The notes under the pieces are model-generated. The model did no database searches. It saw only the letters and a program-made list of their open reading frames with translations, and was not told where the DNA came from. DNA of 64,000 nucleotides from Mycolicibacterium bacteremicum (GTDB taxonomy: Bacteria > Actinomycetota > Actinomycetes > Mycobacteriales > Mycobacteriaceae), in the NCBI RefSeq assembly GCF_002086115.1, contig NZ_MVHJ01000016.1, forward strand, positions 1 to 64,000, read 5' to 3'. Position numbers and translations under genes: made by a program. Shown piece by piece: positions 51,575 through 61,321 of the stretch (the stretch's first letter is position 1; the number at the start of each line of letters is the position of its first letter).

Positions 51575-53500
51575 ATGTTCGAGAACCCCACTGACCGAGC
51601 TGTGCGCCCGGCCTCGCGGATGACCGCGCAGGCCGACCGAGCCAACCCGTGGCACGCGCTGTGGGCCATGCTCGTCGGCTTCTTCATGATCCTGGTCGAC
51701 TCGACCATCGTCGCGATCGCCAACAAGCCGATCATGGAGGCGCTGGGCACCGACTACGACGGCGTCATCTGGGTCACCAGTGCCTACCTGTTGGCCTACG
51801 CCGTCCCGCTGCTGGTGGCCGGGCGGCTCGGGGACCGGTTCGGGCCGAAGAACATGTACCTGATCGGGCTGGCGGTCTTCACGCTGGCGTCGCTGTGGTG
51901 CGGTCTGGCCGGGTCCATCGAGGAGCTCATCGCGGCCCGGGTGCTGCAGGGGCTGGGCGCGGCGTTGCTGAGCCCGCAGACGTTGTCGACGATCACCCGG
52001 CTGTTCCCCGCCGCCCGCCGCGGCGTCGCGATGAGCGTGTGGGGCGCGACCGCCGGCGTGGCGACACTGGTCGGCCCGATCGCCGGCGGTCTGCTGATCG
52101 ATGGACTGGGCTGGCAGTGGATCTTCTTCGTCAACGTGCCGATCGGCATCATCGGTATCGGGCTGGCGGTGTGGTTGGTACCCACGCTGCCCACCGAGAA
52201 ACACCATTTCGACCTGATCGGGGTGGCGCTGTCGGGGCTGGCGATGTTCTTCATCGTCTTCGCGCTGCAGGAAGGTCAGTCCCACGACTGGGCGCCGTGG
52301 ATCTGGGCGTTGATGGCCCTCGGTGGCGCCTTCCTGGTGGCTTTCGTCTACTGGCAGTCGGTCAATCCGCGCGAGCCGCTGATCCCGCTGCGCATCTTCG
52401 CCGACCGCGACTTCACGCTGTCGACCGTCGGTGTCGCCGTCATCAGCTTCGCGGTGACCGCGATGATCCTGCCGGTCATGTTCTACGCGCCGGTGGTGCT
52501 GGGGTTGTCCTACACCCGCTCGGCGCTGCTGACCGCGCCGATGGCGATCGCCTCGGGAGTGCTGGCCCCGTTCGTCGGTCGGATCGTGGACCGCAAGCCG
52601 CCGACACCGATCATCGGTTCCGGGTTCTCGCTGCTGGCGATCGGACTGACCTGGTTGTCGTTCGAGATGACGCCGACCACGCCGATCTGGCGGCTGCTGC
52701 TGCCGTTGACGCTGATGGGGGTGGGCATGGCATTCGTCTGGTCGCCGCTGGCGGCGACGGCCACCCGCAATCTGCCGCCGGAGTCGGCCGGCGCCGGGTC
52801 CGGGGTCTACAACAGCACCCGGCAGGTGGGCGCGGTGCTCGGCAGTGCCGCCATGGCGGCCTTCATGACCAGCCGCATCGGTGCCGAACTGGGTGGGGGC
52901 GCGCAGCCGGTCGCGGGTGAGGCCGGACCCGCCCCCGACCTGCCGGCCTTCCTGGAGGCGCCGTTCTCCTCGGCGCTGTCGCAGTCGCTGCTGCTGCCGG
53001 CGTTCATCGCCCTGTTCGGGGTGGTGGGGGCGATCTTCCTGCGCGGCGACGGCCAGGGTGCGCCCGGGCCGGACAGCCCGCCGCCGGTGTCGGTGCCCGT
53101 GGACGAGCAGCACTCGCTGGACGAGGACTGGGTCGACGATGACGACTACCTCGAGTACGAGGTGGACTGGGATGCCGCGCCGGACCGCGCCGACGACCGG
53201 CCGACCGATATCGTGCCCGCGGTCCTCGTCGACGAGTCGGTGACCGATCAGCTGGGCACCTGGCACGACGAGACCGACGAACTGACACCGGTCGGGCAGG
53301 CCGAGCGGTCCGCCGATACCTGGCGCAGCGGCCCGGCGGATCTGCCGGCCGGGCCCGATTACGGCCGGATCGCCCACGCGCACAATGGCTTTCACGCCGA
53401 TCAGCCGGTCTGGTCAGAGCCGCTGGAACCGCCGGCCGAGGATTCGGTGGGCAGCCTGGCGCCGCGGCCGACCCGGGGCAGGCACTCCCGCGAGGATTGA
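51575..53500 (+). CDS. MFS transporter, EmrB/QacA (DHA2) type
   Basis: This 641-residue drug-proton antiporter has 14 predicted membrane helices (about 25-515). LVDSTIVAIANKPIMEALGT is the DHA2 helix 1 motif with Asp, and GRLGDRFGPKNMYLIGLAVF the loop motif. The last 120 residues are an acidic cytoplasmic tail (DEQHSLDEDWVDDDDYLEYE region) of low complexity. It corresponds to Rv1250 (579 residues), with a longer tail here. Confidence 0.88.
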   Translation: MFENPTDRAVRPASRMTAQADRANPWHALWAMLVGFFMILVDSTIVAIANKPIMEALGTDYDGVIWVTSAYLLAYAVPLLVAGRLGDRFGPKNMYLIGLAVFTLASLWCGLAGSIEELIAARVLQGLGAALLSPQTLSTITRLFPAARRGVAMSVWGATAGVATLVGPIAGGLLIDGLGWQWIFFVNVPIGIIGIGLAVWLVPTLPTEKHHFDLIGVALSGLAMFFIVFALQEGQSHDWAPWIWALMALGGAFLVAFVYWQSVNPREPLIPLRIFADRDFTLSTVGVAVISFAVTAMILPVMFYAPVVLGLSYTRSALLTAPMAIASGVLAPFVGRIVDRKPPTPIIGSGFSLLAIGLTWLSFEMTPTTPIWRLLLPLTLMGVGMAFVWSPLAATATRNLPPESAGAGSGVYNSTRQVGAVLGSAAMAAFMTSRIGAELGGGAQPVAGEAGPAPDLPAFLEAPFSSALSQSLLLPAFIALFGVVGAIFLRGDGQGAPGPDSPPPVSVPVDEQHSLDEDWVDDDDYLEYEVDWDAAPDRADDRPTDIVPAVLVDESVTDQLGTWHDETDELTPVGQAERSADTWRSGPADLPAGPDYGRIAHAHNGFHADQPVWSEPLEPPAEDSVGSLAPRPTRGRHSRED

Positions 53501-53514
53501 GCGCCGATGCGCGG

Positions 53515-56500
53515 CTAGACCGGGTCGGTCAGCGCCAGGAATGCGCCCAGTTCGACGAGACCGGCCGGGGTGCTCGGCAGATAGTCGGTCAATGCCGCGG
53601 ACCGGACGATCACCGCGGTGTACTTGGCCCGGCTGATCGCGACGTTGAGCCGGTTGCGGTTGAGCAGGAACGACACGCCGCGCGGCACGTCCTGGGCCGA
53701 GGAGGCCGTCATCGACACGAACACCAGCGGGGCCTGGCGGCCCTGGAACTTGTCGACGGTGCCCACCTCGACATCGCCGAGGCCCGCCGCGTCGAGGGTG
53801 CGCCGCAGCATCACGACCTGGGCGTTGTAGGGCGTGACCACCAGCACGTGCCGCTGATCCAGTGCGACCGTGCCCTTTTCGTCGGTCCACGCGCTGCCCA
53901 GCCGCCCGGTGATCGCAGCGGCGATGGCCTCGGCCTCCTCCGGACTGTCGGTGGCGTTGCCGGTGTGCTCGACGGTCAGCACATGCACGCCCGGATCGAC
54001 ACCGTCGAGCCGGCGGGATCCGCTGACCTGTGCCTGGGCCTGCAGCCGTCCGCCATAGGACAGCCGCGACACCGGCCCGCAGACGTCGGGGTGCATGCGG
54101 AAGGACCGGTCCAGGAAGTACCCGCGCTCCTCGGGCAGGGTGGCGTGACCGTCCACCAGCCAGCCCAGCGCGGACCCGTCGACCGGTTCAGGGTGGGTGC
54201 CCTGGCTGACCTGCGGCAGCTGCTGCGGGTCGCCGAGCAGCAGCAGATTGCGGGCCGCCGTGGCGACGGCGATGGTGTTGGCCAGGCTGTACTGGCCGGC
54301 CTCCTCGATGACCAGCAGATCCAGCGCACCGCGTCGCACCCGGGTCGGGTTGGCGAAATCCCATGCGGTGCCCCCGATCACGCAGCCATCGGTGTCGGCG
54401 ATGAACGCCGGGTAGTCCTTCTCGGCGACCTCGCGCCACGGCCGGTCCGGGCTCTTCTTCTTGCCGACGCGCTCGGCGTCCACCCCCGCGTCGACCACCC
54501 CGCCCAGCAGGTTCTCCACCACGGCGTGGGACTGCGCGACGACGCCGATGCGCCATCCGTGCTCGGTGATCAGCCGGGCGATCACCGCGGCCGAGGTGTA
54601 GGTCTTGCCGGTGCCAGGTGGGCCGTGCACCGCCAGGTAGGACGAGTCGAGATCCAGCAGTGCTGCGGTGATGTCGGCGCCGACGTCGCCGGTACGGGGG
54701 AGCGGACCGCCGCGGCGCATGCGCGGCGGGCGGCGCAGCAGGATGTCGGTGACGGCGTCGGCGGGCAGGTTGGGCAGGCCGGCGGCCAGCAGCGCTGCGG
54801 TGTCCGCGATCGACTCCTGCAGCGGTTTGGTGTTGATCGGGCCCGGCGGGGTGAGCGCGAACGGCAGCCGGTCGAACGGCTCGCTGTGCTTCTCGACGAT
54901 CACGACCTCGGTCGGCGCCTCCGGGTTGTCGCATCCGGTGACCACGACATTGCCGAACGCCCGCCGGTCCGGGTCCTCGGACAGCCCGGCCGGTGCGGGC
55001 GGGTCGTAGAGGGCGAACATGTCGCTGCACAGGTCACCGTTGGCGATCTCACCGGTGAGGCGCAGGTGCCGCTGCGGTTTCCGGGCCCGGGGCGGGGTGT
55101 GCCAGTCGGCGACGATCTCGGCCGACTCGGCGATAAAGACATCGCTGTTGTCCGACCATTCGTCGACCGGATTGTTCACCCGGTCGAAATGCGCCCACCA
55201 GAACGGTTTGTCCTCGCGCTTGTGGTAGCCGCGGGCGGCGGCGACCATGGCCACCGCGGTCTGCTCGGCCGATCGTTCGGCGGTGTTGTCCCCGGCGAAT
55301 CGCAGCAGTGCGCGGTCGGTGTTGTCGGCGACCGCGACGGCGGTATGAGATGCGGTGTCACGCACCGGTTGCGGGCCGCGCGGGGGCACCGCGGACTCGA
55401 TGGCGCGGGCCACCAGCCAGTCACGCAGCCGCCGTGTCGACCGGCAGTCGTAGCGGTTGTAGTCCTCGATCTGCTTGAGTACCACCGCGGCGTCGTCGAC
55501 GCGGCCGTCGGCGGCCAGCGCACAGTACTTGGCGTACTGGGTGATCGAGTCGGTGGCGGTGGTGACCTCGCCGTCGCGCAACTCGTTGCCCATGTAGAGC
55601 GGTTCCAGGTATTTGATGCTGTAGCTCTCGGTGCCGACCCGGATGCTCTTGCGCACCAACGGGTACAGGTCGACCAGCACCCCGTTGCGCAACAGGTCGT
55701 CGACATCGTCCTCGCCGACACCGTAGCGGCCGGCCAGCCGCAGCAGCGTGCTCTTCTCATACGCCGCGTAGTGGTAGATGTGCATGTTGGGATAGCGCCT
55801 GCGCCGTTTGCGGACCATGGCCAGGAAGTCGCACAGCGCCTGCTTCTCCGAGGGCCGGTCGTGGGCCCAGTACGGGGTGAACTCGTCGTTGACGGTCAGT
55901 ACGCCCCACAGGTATTCCAGTCCCCAGTCGACCCCGTTGCGGGTCCACAGTGGGTCGCCCTCGAAGTCGAAGAACAGGTCGCCCTTGTCGGCGTCGGGGA
56001 GCACCATCAGCGGTTGGGCGTCGACGATCTCGTAAGGCGGCTTACCGTCGGTACGGTCGGCGATCTGCAGCCGGGCCTGCGCGGTCAGCGCACCGACCGT
56101 ACGCCTGGACAGCTCGGGCACCGGCCCGTCGTGGGCGGCCAGCTGGTGCACGGTGGTGATCCCGGCGTCCAGCAGCCGGGCCCGCTGGGTGACCCGCATC
56201 CCGGCGACCAGCAGCAGGTCGTCACTGTCCTTGACCTGCACGCTGCAATCGGGGCAGCGGAAGCAGGCCCGCACCGTGTCGTCTGCCCAGGACACCGCCC
56301 GGCCGCCGGCGAGGTGATCGTCGAGCAGCCGTTCCAGTGCGGCGCGGCGCGGCCGGTACACCGGCAGCAGTTCGTCGACGCGGTAGGTGGCCACCGCGCC
56401 GTCGCCGAGCAGTAGGTCGATCTCGTCGGCCACCGGCACGCCCGCGGCGGCCAGGGTGTCGGCGTAGGCGGCCAGTTGCAGCAGCGCCTCCACCTTCACC

Positions 56501-56916
56501 GAGCGGGCCAGCTTGGTGTCGCGCAGCCGGTAGCGGCCGTCGGCGTCGAGGGTCAGGAAGTCGGCGAAGCCGGCGAACCGGCCGTCGAACATGGCGGCCT
56601 GATAGATCGCCGGGGCTCGGCGCTCGATGGCGGCCATGGTCTGCTCGGCGGCGGCGGTCAGTCCGGCCACGGTGTAGCGCGGCCGCCCGATCACGGTGAC
56701 CTCGACCTGCTCGCGCAGCGCCTCGAGGTGGCGCTGTTCGTGGTCGTCACCCAGATCGGCGGTCCGGGCCAGCAGTTCGTCGTCACCAGAGGTCTTCGGC
56801 CCGCGGCCCAGGTGCGCATCGAAGGAGCGCAGCAGGGCATATTCGCACCGGGCGGCGGCCGCGAGGTCGGAGGCGCTGTAGATGACGAGGCCTGCGGTCC
56901 CGGGGTCGCTGAACAC
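53515..56916 (-). CDS. RecB-like nuclease and superfamily I helicase (TM0106 type)
   Basis: This 1133-residue protein has an N-terminal RecB/Cas4-like PD-(D/E)XK nuclease (FAGFADFLTL, then YRLRDTKLARS supply the Asp and Asp-x-Lys). A cysteine pair in CFRCPDCSVQ may bind a cluster or zinc. Next come an RNase H-like segment (LFFDFEGDPLWTR, YNRYDCRSTRRL) and a C-terminal SF1 helicase with GPPGTGKTYTS, LLVIEEAGQYSLAN, LLLGDPQQLPQV and VDKFQGRQAP. It corresponds to Rv1251c. A role in DNA or RNA processing is inferred; Cas4-like and Upf1-like parts occur together in this family. The GTG start is 56916. Confidence 0.88.
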   Translation of the reverse strand: MFSDPGTAGLVIYSASDLAAAARCEYALLRSFDAHLGRGPKTSGDDELLARTADLGDDHEQRHLEALREQVEVTVIGRPRYTVAGLTAAAEQTMAAIERRAPAIYQAAMFDGRFAGFADFLTLDADGRYRLRDTKLARSVKVEALLQLAAYADTLAAAGVPVADEIDLLLGDGAVATYRVDELLPVYRPRRAALERLLDDHLAGGRAVSWADDTVRACFRCPDCSVQVKDSDDLLLVAGMRVTQRARLLDAGITTVHQLAAHDGPVPELSRRTVGALTAQARLQIADRTDGKPPYEIVDAQPLMVLPDADKGDLFFDFEGDPLWTRNGVDWGLEYLWGVLTVNDEFTPYWAHDRPSEKQALCDFLAMVRKRRRRYPNMHIYHYAAYEKSTLLRLAGRYGVGEDDVDDLLRNGVLVDLYPLVRKSIRVGTESYSIKYLEPLYMGNELRDGEVTTATDSITQYAKYCALAADGRVDDAAVVLKQIEDYNRYDCRSTRRLRDWLVARAIESAVPPRGPQPVRDTASHTAVAVADNTDRALLRFAGDNTAERSAEQTAVAMVAAARGYHKREDKPFWWAHFDRVNNPVDEWSDNSDVFIAESAEIVADWHTPPRARKPQRHLRLTGEIANGDLCSDMFALYDPPAPAGLSEDPDRRAFGNVVVTGCDNPEAPTEVVIVEKHSEPFDRLPFALTPPGPINTKPLQESIADTAALLAAGLPNLPADAVTDILLRRPPRMRRGGPLPRTGDVGADITAALLDLDSSYLAVHGPPGTGKTYTSAAVIARLITEHGWRIGVVAQSHAVVENLLGGVVDAGVDAERVGKKKSPDRPWREVAEKDYPAFIADTDGCVIGGTAWDFANPTRVRRGALDLLVIEEAGQYSLANTIAVATAARNLLLLGDPQQLPQVSQGTHPEPVDGSALGWLVDGHATLPEERGYFLDRSFRMHPDVCGPVSRLSYGGRLQAQAQVSGSRRLDGVDPGVHVLTVEHTGNATDSPEEAEAIAAAITGRLGSAWTDEKGTVALDQRHVLVVTPYNAQVVMLRRTLDAAGLGDVEVGTVDKFQGRQAPLVFVSMTASSAQDVPRGVSFLLNRNRLNVAISRAKYTAVIVRSAALTDYLPSTPAGLVELGAFLALTDPV

Positions 56917-56964
56917 GGGTCCAGGCTAGGGGAGCGCACCGACACCGCCGGGCCGCCCTTGCCC

Positions 56965-57027
56965 GCGAAACCCGCGAATTCGGGGTGCCCGGGTGTGTGC
57001 GCCGGACCCCGGGTACGCGAGTGTCGC
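56965..57027. repeat. Long palindromic repeat, family B, copy 2
   Basis: The arms 56965-56985 and 57007-57027 pair in 16 of 21 positions. The left arm (GCGAAACCCGCG...) is identical to copy 1 for its first 12 bases, and the right arm keeps CCCCGGGTACGCG. It lies between the helicase start and the lprE stop on the minus strand. Confidence 0.6.
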
Positions 57028-57038
57028 CACGAATGACG

Positions 57039-57593
57039 TCAGCCGGTGTTGCCGATCAGCTCGACCCCGGCACCGTTCCAGCGGAAGCGCACCACGCTGT
57101 CCAGGCCGGGCACGCCGCCGGTGAACACCAACGCGACGGTGTCGCCGGTGCTCTGGGTGGTGTCGATGTCGTTGAACCCGTAGGTGTCGGGCACGCCGGT
57201 GGGGATGAACTTGCCCTGGTGGAACATCACCGCGCGGGTGTTGACGTTCTCGGCATTGGTGTTCGCCTTGACGATCACCGCCGACAGCTGTGCGCACTCG
57301 TTGTAGTTGCCCGCCAACGGTTCCGGGCTCCAGGGCTGATTGCTGCGCGGGTCACGAGGCAGCTCGGAGACCGCCCGCACCACCTCGGGGGCGGCCAGGT
57401 TCACCGCGCACGGATCGGGCGCCGGGGTCGGCTCGGCAGGCGCAGGCGGCGGAGCGGCGACGGGGGATTCGACCGGGATGGAGGTGGGTGCGGGGGCGTC
57501 GGGTGTCTTGGACACCGTCGAATCGCTGGAGCCACAACCCGCCAGTACGACGCTGGCGGCCAACACCCATGCACCCTTCGTCGCCGACCTCAC
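57039..57593 (-). CDS. lprE: Lipoprotein LprE
   Basis: This 184-residue lipoprotein has signal peptide RSATKGAWVLAASVVLAGC; the lipidated Cys is near residue 20 (lipobox VLAGC). A Pro/Thr-rich spacer (PDAPAPTSIPVESPVAAPPP) then leads to the LppP/LprE domain, with DPCAVNLAAPEVVRAVSELP and NYNECAQLSAVIVKANTNAE giving a Cys pair. It corresponds to Rv1252c; the function is not established. It is divergent from deaD with a 71-nt gap. Confidence 0.88.
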   Translation of the reverse strand: MRSATKGAWVLAASVVLAGCGSSDSTVSKTPDAPAPTSIPVESPVAAPPPAPAEPTPAPDPCAVNLAAPEVVRAVSELPRDPRSNQPWSPEPLAGNYNECAQLSAVIVKANTNAENVNTRAVMFHQGKFIPTGVPDTYGFNDIDTTQSTGDTVALVFTGGVPGLDSVVRFRWNGAGVELIGNTG

Positions 57594-57664
57594 AACACCG
57601 CACCGTACCGGTGTGGCCGGTCTGTCCCGGCGTGGCGACGCGCACAGATTAGACTGCTCGTGAA

Positions 57665-59350
57665 ATGACCTCGCCCGATGAACCCAGCCCCGCCGCCGAA
57701 CTGACCTTCGCTGACCTGCACATTCACCCCTCGGTGCTGCAGGCTGTCACCGAGGTCGGCTATGAGTCGCCGTCGGCCATCCAGGCCGCGACCATCCCGC
57801 CGATGCTGGAGGGATCCGACGTCGTCGGGCTGGCCCAGACCGGAACGGGTAAGACGGCGGCGTTCGCCATCCCGATCCTGTCCAAGATCGACCCCGCCAG
57901 CAAGAACACCCAGGCGCTGGTGCTGGCGCCCACCCGGGAGCTTGCGCTGCAGGTCGCCGAGGCGTTCGGTCGCTACGGCGCGCATCTGCCGAACGTCCAG
58001 GTCCTGCCCATCTACGGCGGTTCGTCCTACGGCCCGCAGTTGGCCGGGCTGCGGCGCGGGGCGCAGATCGTGGTCGGTACCCCCGGTCGCGTCATCGACC
58101 ACCTGGAGAAGGGCAGCCTGGACCTCTCGCACCTCGATTACCTGGTGCTCGACGAGGCCGACGAGATGCTGCAGATGGGCTTCGCCGAGGATGTCGAGCG
58201 CATCCTGGCCGACACCCCCGAGTACAAGCAGGTCGCGCTGTTCTCGGCCACCATGCCGCCGGCGATCAAGAAGATCACCAGCAAGTACCTGCACGACCCG
58301 GTCGAGGTCACGGTCAAGTCCAAGACCCAGACCGCGGAGAACATCACCCAGCGCTACCTGCAGGTGTCCTACCCGCGCAAGATGGATGCGCTGACCCGGC
58401 TGCTGGAGGTCGAGGAGGGCGACGCGATGATCGTGTTCGTCCGCACCAAGCAGGCCACCGAAGAGGTGGCCGAGAAACTGCGGGCGCGCGGCTTCGCGGC
58501 GGCGGCCATCAACGGCGACATCCCCCAGGCCCAGCGCGAACGCACCATCGCCTCGCTCAAGAGCGGTTCGATCGACATCCTGGTCGCCACCGACGTGGCC
58601 GCCCGCGGTCTGGACGTTGAGCGCATCTCGCATGTGGTGAACTTCGACATCCCGCACGACCCGGAGTCCTATGTGCACCGCATCGGCCGTACCGGTCGCG
58701 CGGGACGCTCGGGCACCGCGCTGCTGTTCGTCACGCCGCGGGAACGCCACCTGCTCAACTCCATCGAGCGGGTCACCCGGCAGAAGCTCGTCGAGATCCA
58801 GTTGCCCTCGGTCGACGATGTCAACGAGCAGCGGGTCGCCAAGTTCCGCGACTCCATCAGCGAGGGTCTGAACAAGCCCGGTATCGACCTGTTCCGCCGC
58901 CTCATCGAGGACTACGAGCGCGACAACGATGTGCCGTTGGCCGATATCGCCGCCGCGCTGGCGCTGCTGTCGCGCGACGGCGAAGCGTTCCTGATGACCG
59001 AACCGCCGCCGGAGAAGCGCAAGGAGCGCAGTGAACGGCCGCCGCGGGAGGACGGGCCGGGGCGCAAGAAGCACAGCACCCGAACCGATCTGGCGACCTA
59101 CCGGATCGCCGTCGGCAAGCGGCACAAGGTGGCGCCGGGGGCGATCGTCGGCGCGATCGCCAACGAGGGCGGTCTGAACCGCAGCGATTTCGGGCACATC
59201 AACATCAAGGTCGACCACTCTCTGGTGGAGCTGCCGGCCAAGCTGCCGCGTGAGGTCTACAAGAAGCTGGAGAACACCCGGATCCAGGGTGTGCTGATCA
59301 ACCTGCAACAGGATCGCGGCGGGCAGAAACCACGACGCAAGGACTCGTGA
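57665..59350 (+). CDS. deaD: DEAD-box RNA helicase DeaD/CsdA
   Basis: In this 561-residue ATP-dependent RNA helicase the Q motif is near 20-42. Walker A AQTGTGKT is at 57-64, PTREL at 89-93, DEAD at 163-166, and SAT at 194-196; HRIGRTGRAGRSG follows. The C-terminal region has the DbpA-like RNA-binding domain (DFGHINIKVDHSLVELPAKL) after a basic linker. It acts in ribosome assembly and RNA turnover, often cold-induced. It corresponds to Rv1253. A TAGACT box lies 9 nt before ATG 57665. The stop overlaps the acyltransferase GTG. Confidence 0.94.
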   Translation: MTSPDEPSPAAELTFADLHIHPSVLQAVTEVGYESPSAIQAATIPPMLEGSDVVGLAQTGTGKTAAFAIPILSKIDPASKNTQALVLAPTRELALQVAEAFGRYGAHLPNVQVLPIYGGSSYGPQLAGLRRGAQIVVGTPGRVIDHLEKGSLDLSHLDYLVLDEADEMLQMGFAEDVERILADTPEYKQVALFSATMPPAIKKITSKYLHDPVEVTVKSKTQTAENITQRYLQVSYPRKMDALTRLLEVEEGDAMIVFVRTKQATEEVAEKLRARGFAAAAINGDIPQAQRERTIASLKSGSIDILVATDVAARGLDVERISHVVNFDIPHDPESYVHRIGRTGRAGRSGTALLFVTPRERHLLNSIERVTRQKLVEIQLPSVDDVNEQRVAKFRDSISEGLNKPGIDLFRRLIEDYERDNDVPLADIAAALALLSRDGEAFLMTEPPPEKRKERSERPPREDGPGRKKHSTRTDLATYRIAVGKRHKVAPGAIVGAIANEGGLNRSDFGHINIKVDHSLVELPAKLPREVYKKLENTRIQGVLINLQQDRGGQKPRRKDS

Positions 59351-60531
59351 CGTTGCAGCGCGACGCCCAAGGTGGTCTGGAGTCGGTCTCCACCACCGGT
59401 CGGGTCGCTGCGCTGACCGGAGTCCGGGCGGTCGCGGCCATGCTGGTCGTGCTGACCCACGCCGCCTACACCACGGGTAAGTACCCGCAGGGCTTCACGG
59501 GCTCGTTCTGGTCGCGCGCCGAGATCGGGGTGCCGATCTTCTTCGTGCTGTCGGGGTTTCTGCTGTTCCGGCCGTGGGTGCGCGCTTCCGCGAGTAGGTC
59601 TTCGGCGCCGTCGGTGCGTCGCTATGCCTGGCACCGGGTGCGCCGCATCATGCCCGCCTACGTCGTCACCGTGCTGGTGGCCTACGCGGTGTACCACTTC
59701 CGGGAGGCCGGGCCGAACCCCGGCCACACCTGGGAAGGCCTGCTGCGCAACCTGACGCTGACGCAGATCTACACCGACAACTATCTGTATTCCTTTCTGC
59801 ACCAGGGCATGACCCAGATGTGGAGCCTGGCCGTCGAGGTCGCGTTCTATCTGGTGCTGCCGTTCCTGGCGTGGTTGCTGCTGGTGGTGCTGTGCCGTAG
59901 GCGGTGGCAGCCGGCGGTGCTGATCGCCGGACTTGCAGGTCTGTTCGCGATCAGTCCCGCCTGGTTGTGGTTGGTGCACAGCACCGACTTCCTGCCCGAC
60001 GCCGCGCCGTTGTGGCTGCCGACGTACCTGGCCTGGTTCATCGGTGGCATGTTGCTGGCGGTCCTGGAGGCGACGGGAGCCCGGGCCTATGCGCTGGTAT
60101 GCCTGCCGCTGGCGGTCATCTGCTATCTGATCGCCGCCACGCCGTTGGCGGGGGCGCCGACCACCTCGCCCGCGCTGTTGAGCGAGGCCCTGGTGAAGAC
60201 GGTGTTCTACATGGTGATCGCGACGCTGGTCGTGGCACCGCTGGCGCTGCCGGGCACCCCGGCGTCCGGCCGCAACGGCTGGTACTACCGGGCGATGGCG
60301 AGCCGGCCGATGGTGTTCCTCGGGGAGATCTCCTATGAGATCTTCCTGGTCCACCTGATCCTGATGGAACTGGTGATGGTCGAGGTGCTGCGCTTCCCCA
60401 TCTACACCGGCTCGATGTGGGCGCTGTTCTTCGGCACCATGATCGCGACGATCCCGTTCGCCTGGCTGCTGCACCGGCTGACGAGGGTACGAGACCGCCC
60501 CGCCTCAAATAAGGGTACCCTTACTTCCTAG
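59347..60531 (+). CDS. Membrane acyltransferase (OafA/YrhL, acyltransferase 3 family)
   Basis: This 394-residue integral membrane protein has about 10 helices. It has the family start TGVRAVAAMLVVLTHAAYTT with the catalytic His, an RR pair in WHRVRRIMPAYVV, and MTQMWSLAVEVAFYLVLPF. It transfers acyl groups to carbohydrate-like acceptors in the envelope; the acceptor is unknown. It corresponds to Rv1254. The GTG start overlaps the deaD stop (GTGA). Its last codons contain a perfect palindrome that probably belongs to the next gene's promoter. Confidence 0.88.
   Translation: MTLQRDAQGGLESVSTTGRVAALTGVRAVAAMLVVLTHAAYTTGKYPQGFTGSFWSRAEIGVPIFFVLSGFLLFRPWVRASASRSSAPSVRRYAWHRVRRIMPAYVVTVLVAYAVYHFREAGPNPGHTWEGLLRNLTLTQIYTDNYLYSFLHQGMTQMWSLAVEVAFYLVLPFLAWLLLVVLCRRRWQPAVLIAGLAGLFAISPAWLWLVHSTDFLPDAAPLWLPTYLAWFIGGMLLAVLEATGARAYALVCLPLAVICYLIAATPLAGAPTTSPALLSEALVKTVFYMVIATLVVAPLALPGTPASGRNGWYYRAMASRPMVFLGEISYEIFLVHLILMELVMVEVLRFPIYTGSMWALFFGTMIATIPFAWLLHRLTRVRDRPASNKGTLTS
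60510..60523 (+). promoter_or_regulatory. Perfect 14-bp palindrome upstream of the SIP gene
   Basis: TAAGGGTACCCTTA is fully self-complementary. It sits in an A/T-rich patch at the end of the acyltransferase gene, 85 nt before the siderophore-interacting protein start. The AGG/CCT halves recall an iron box, but length and spacing differ from the 19-bp IdeR/DtxR consensus, so the regulator cannot be named. Confidence 0.5.
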
Positions 60532-60607
60532 GGCTGACCGATTTGTGGAGCGTCTGTCGGTCCCATTCCGACGCAGGCTCCACGAATCGCACGACTCGGG
60601 AGGGCTC

Positions 60608-61321
60608 ATGATCGACCTCAAGCCGGCACGCGGTATCGAAGGCGTTCTGGTCAAGCTGTGGCGCGGCGGGGACTACGAACTCACCGTGACCGGCCGCACC
60701 GAGATCACGCCGAACTTCCTGCGGCTGCACTTCACGGCACCCGCTCTGCTGACCGAGCGGTCCATCCATCCGACCATGTGGGTGCGCGGCTGGTTCCCCG
60801 ACGGGCCGCGCTCGCATCAGCGTGGCTACACCCTTGTCAACCCGGATCCCGAAAACGGGACCGTCGACATCGATTTCGCCATGCACGACGGCATCGCCAC
60901 CCGCTGGGCGCGCAACGCCGCGCCCGGTGACACGCTCGAGGTGACGGTGCTGGGTAGTGACTTCGCGATCCCGGAACCGGCCCCGGCCGGCTACGTCATC
61001 GTCGGCGATGCCGCCTCGTTGCCGGCCATCAACTCGCTGCTGGCCGCGATCGGGGATGCCCCGGCGCAGGTGTTCCTGGAGTCCGCGCACTCCGATGACC
61101 GCGAGATACCCACCGGCAGAGCCGATGTCACCTGGGTCGACCGGGCCGACGACGGCGCCGCCCTGGTGCGGGCGGTCGCCGACGCCGCCTTCGACGCCCC
61201 CGCGCACTTCGGTTGGGTGGCCTGTGACAACCGCACCACCCGCGCGGTGGCCAAGGTGCTGCGTGAGGATTACAAGATACCGCGCAGGTCGGTCAAGGCC
61301 CGCGCCTACTGGGCTGCCTGA
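60608..61321 (+). CDS. Siderophore-interacting (ferric-siderophore reductase) protein
   Basis: This 237-residue FAD-binding flavoprotein is of the SIP/ViuB group. The ferredoxin-reductase FAD domain has HQRGYTLVNPDPENGTVDID (flavin motif RxYT-like). The SIP C-terminal domain includes GYVIVGDAASLPAINSLLAA and AYWAA at the end. SIPs reduce ferric siderophores in the cytoplasm to release iron. ATG 60608 has GGAGGG upstream. It separates deaD-acyltransferase from the TetR/cyp130 pair, which are neighbours in M. tuberculosis, so it is an extra gene here. Its 3' end overlaps the convergent TetR gene by 29 nt. Confidence 0.88.
   Translation: MIDLKPARGIEGVLVKLWRGGDYELTVTGRTEITPNFLRLHFTAPALLTERSIHPTMWVRGWFPDGPRSHQRGYTLVNPDPENGTVDIDFAMHDGIATRWARNAAPGDTLEVTVLGSDFAIPEPAPAGYVIVGDAASLPAINSLLAAIGDAPAQVFLESAHSDDREIPTGRADVTWVDRADDGAALVRAVADAAFDAPAHFGWVACDNRTTRAVAKVLREDYKIPRRSVKARAYWAA

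Noticed and set aside
60510..60523. Canonical IdeR iron box
   Set aside because: The 19-bp IdeR consensus has an odd centre and TTAGGTTAG-type halves. This 14-bp even palindrome does not fit it, so I kept it as an unassigned operator.
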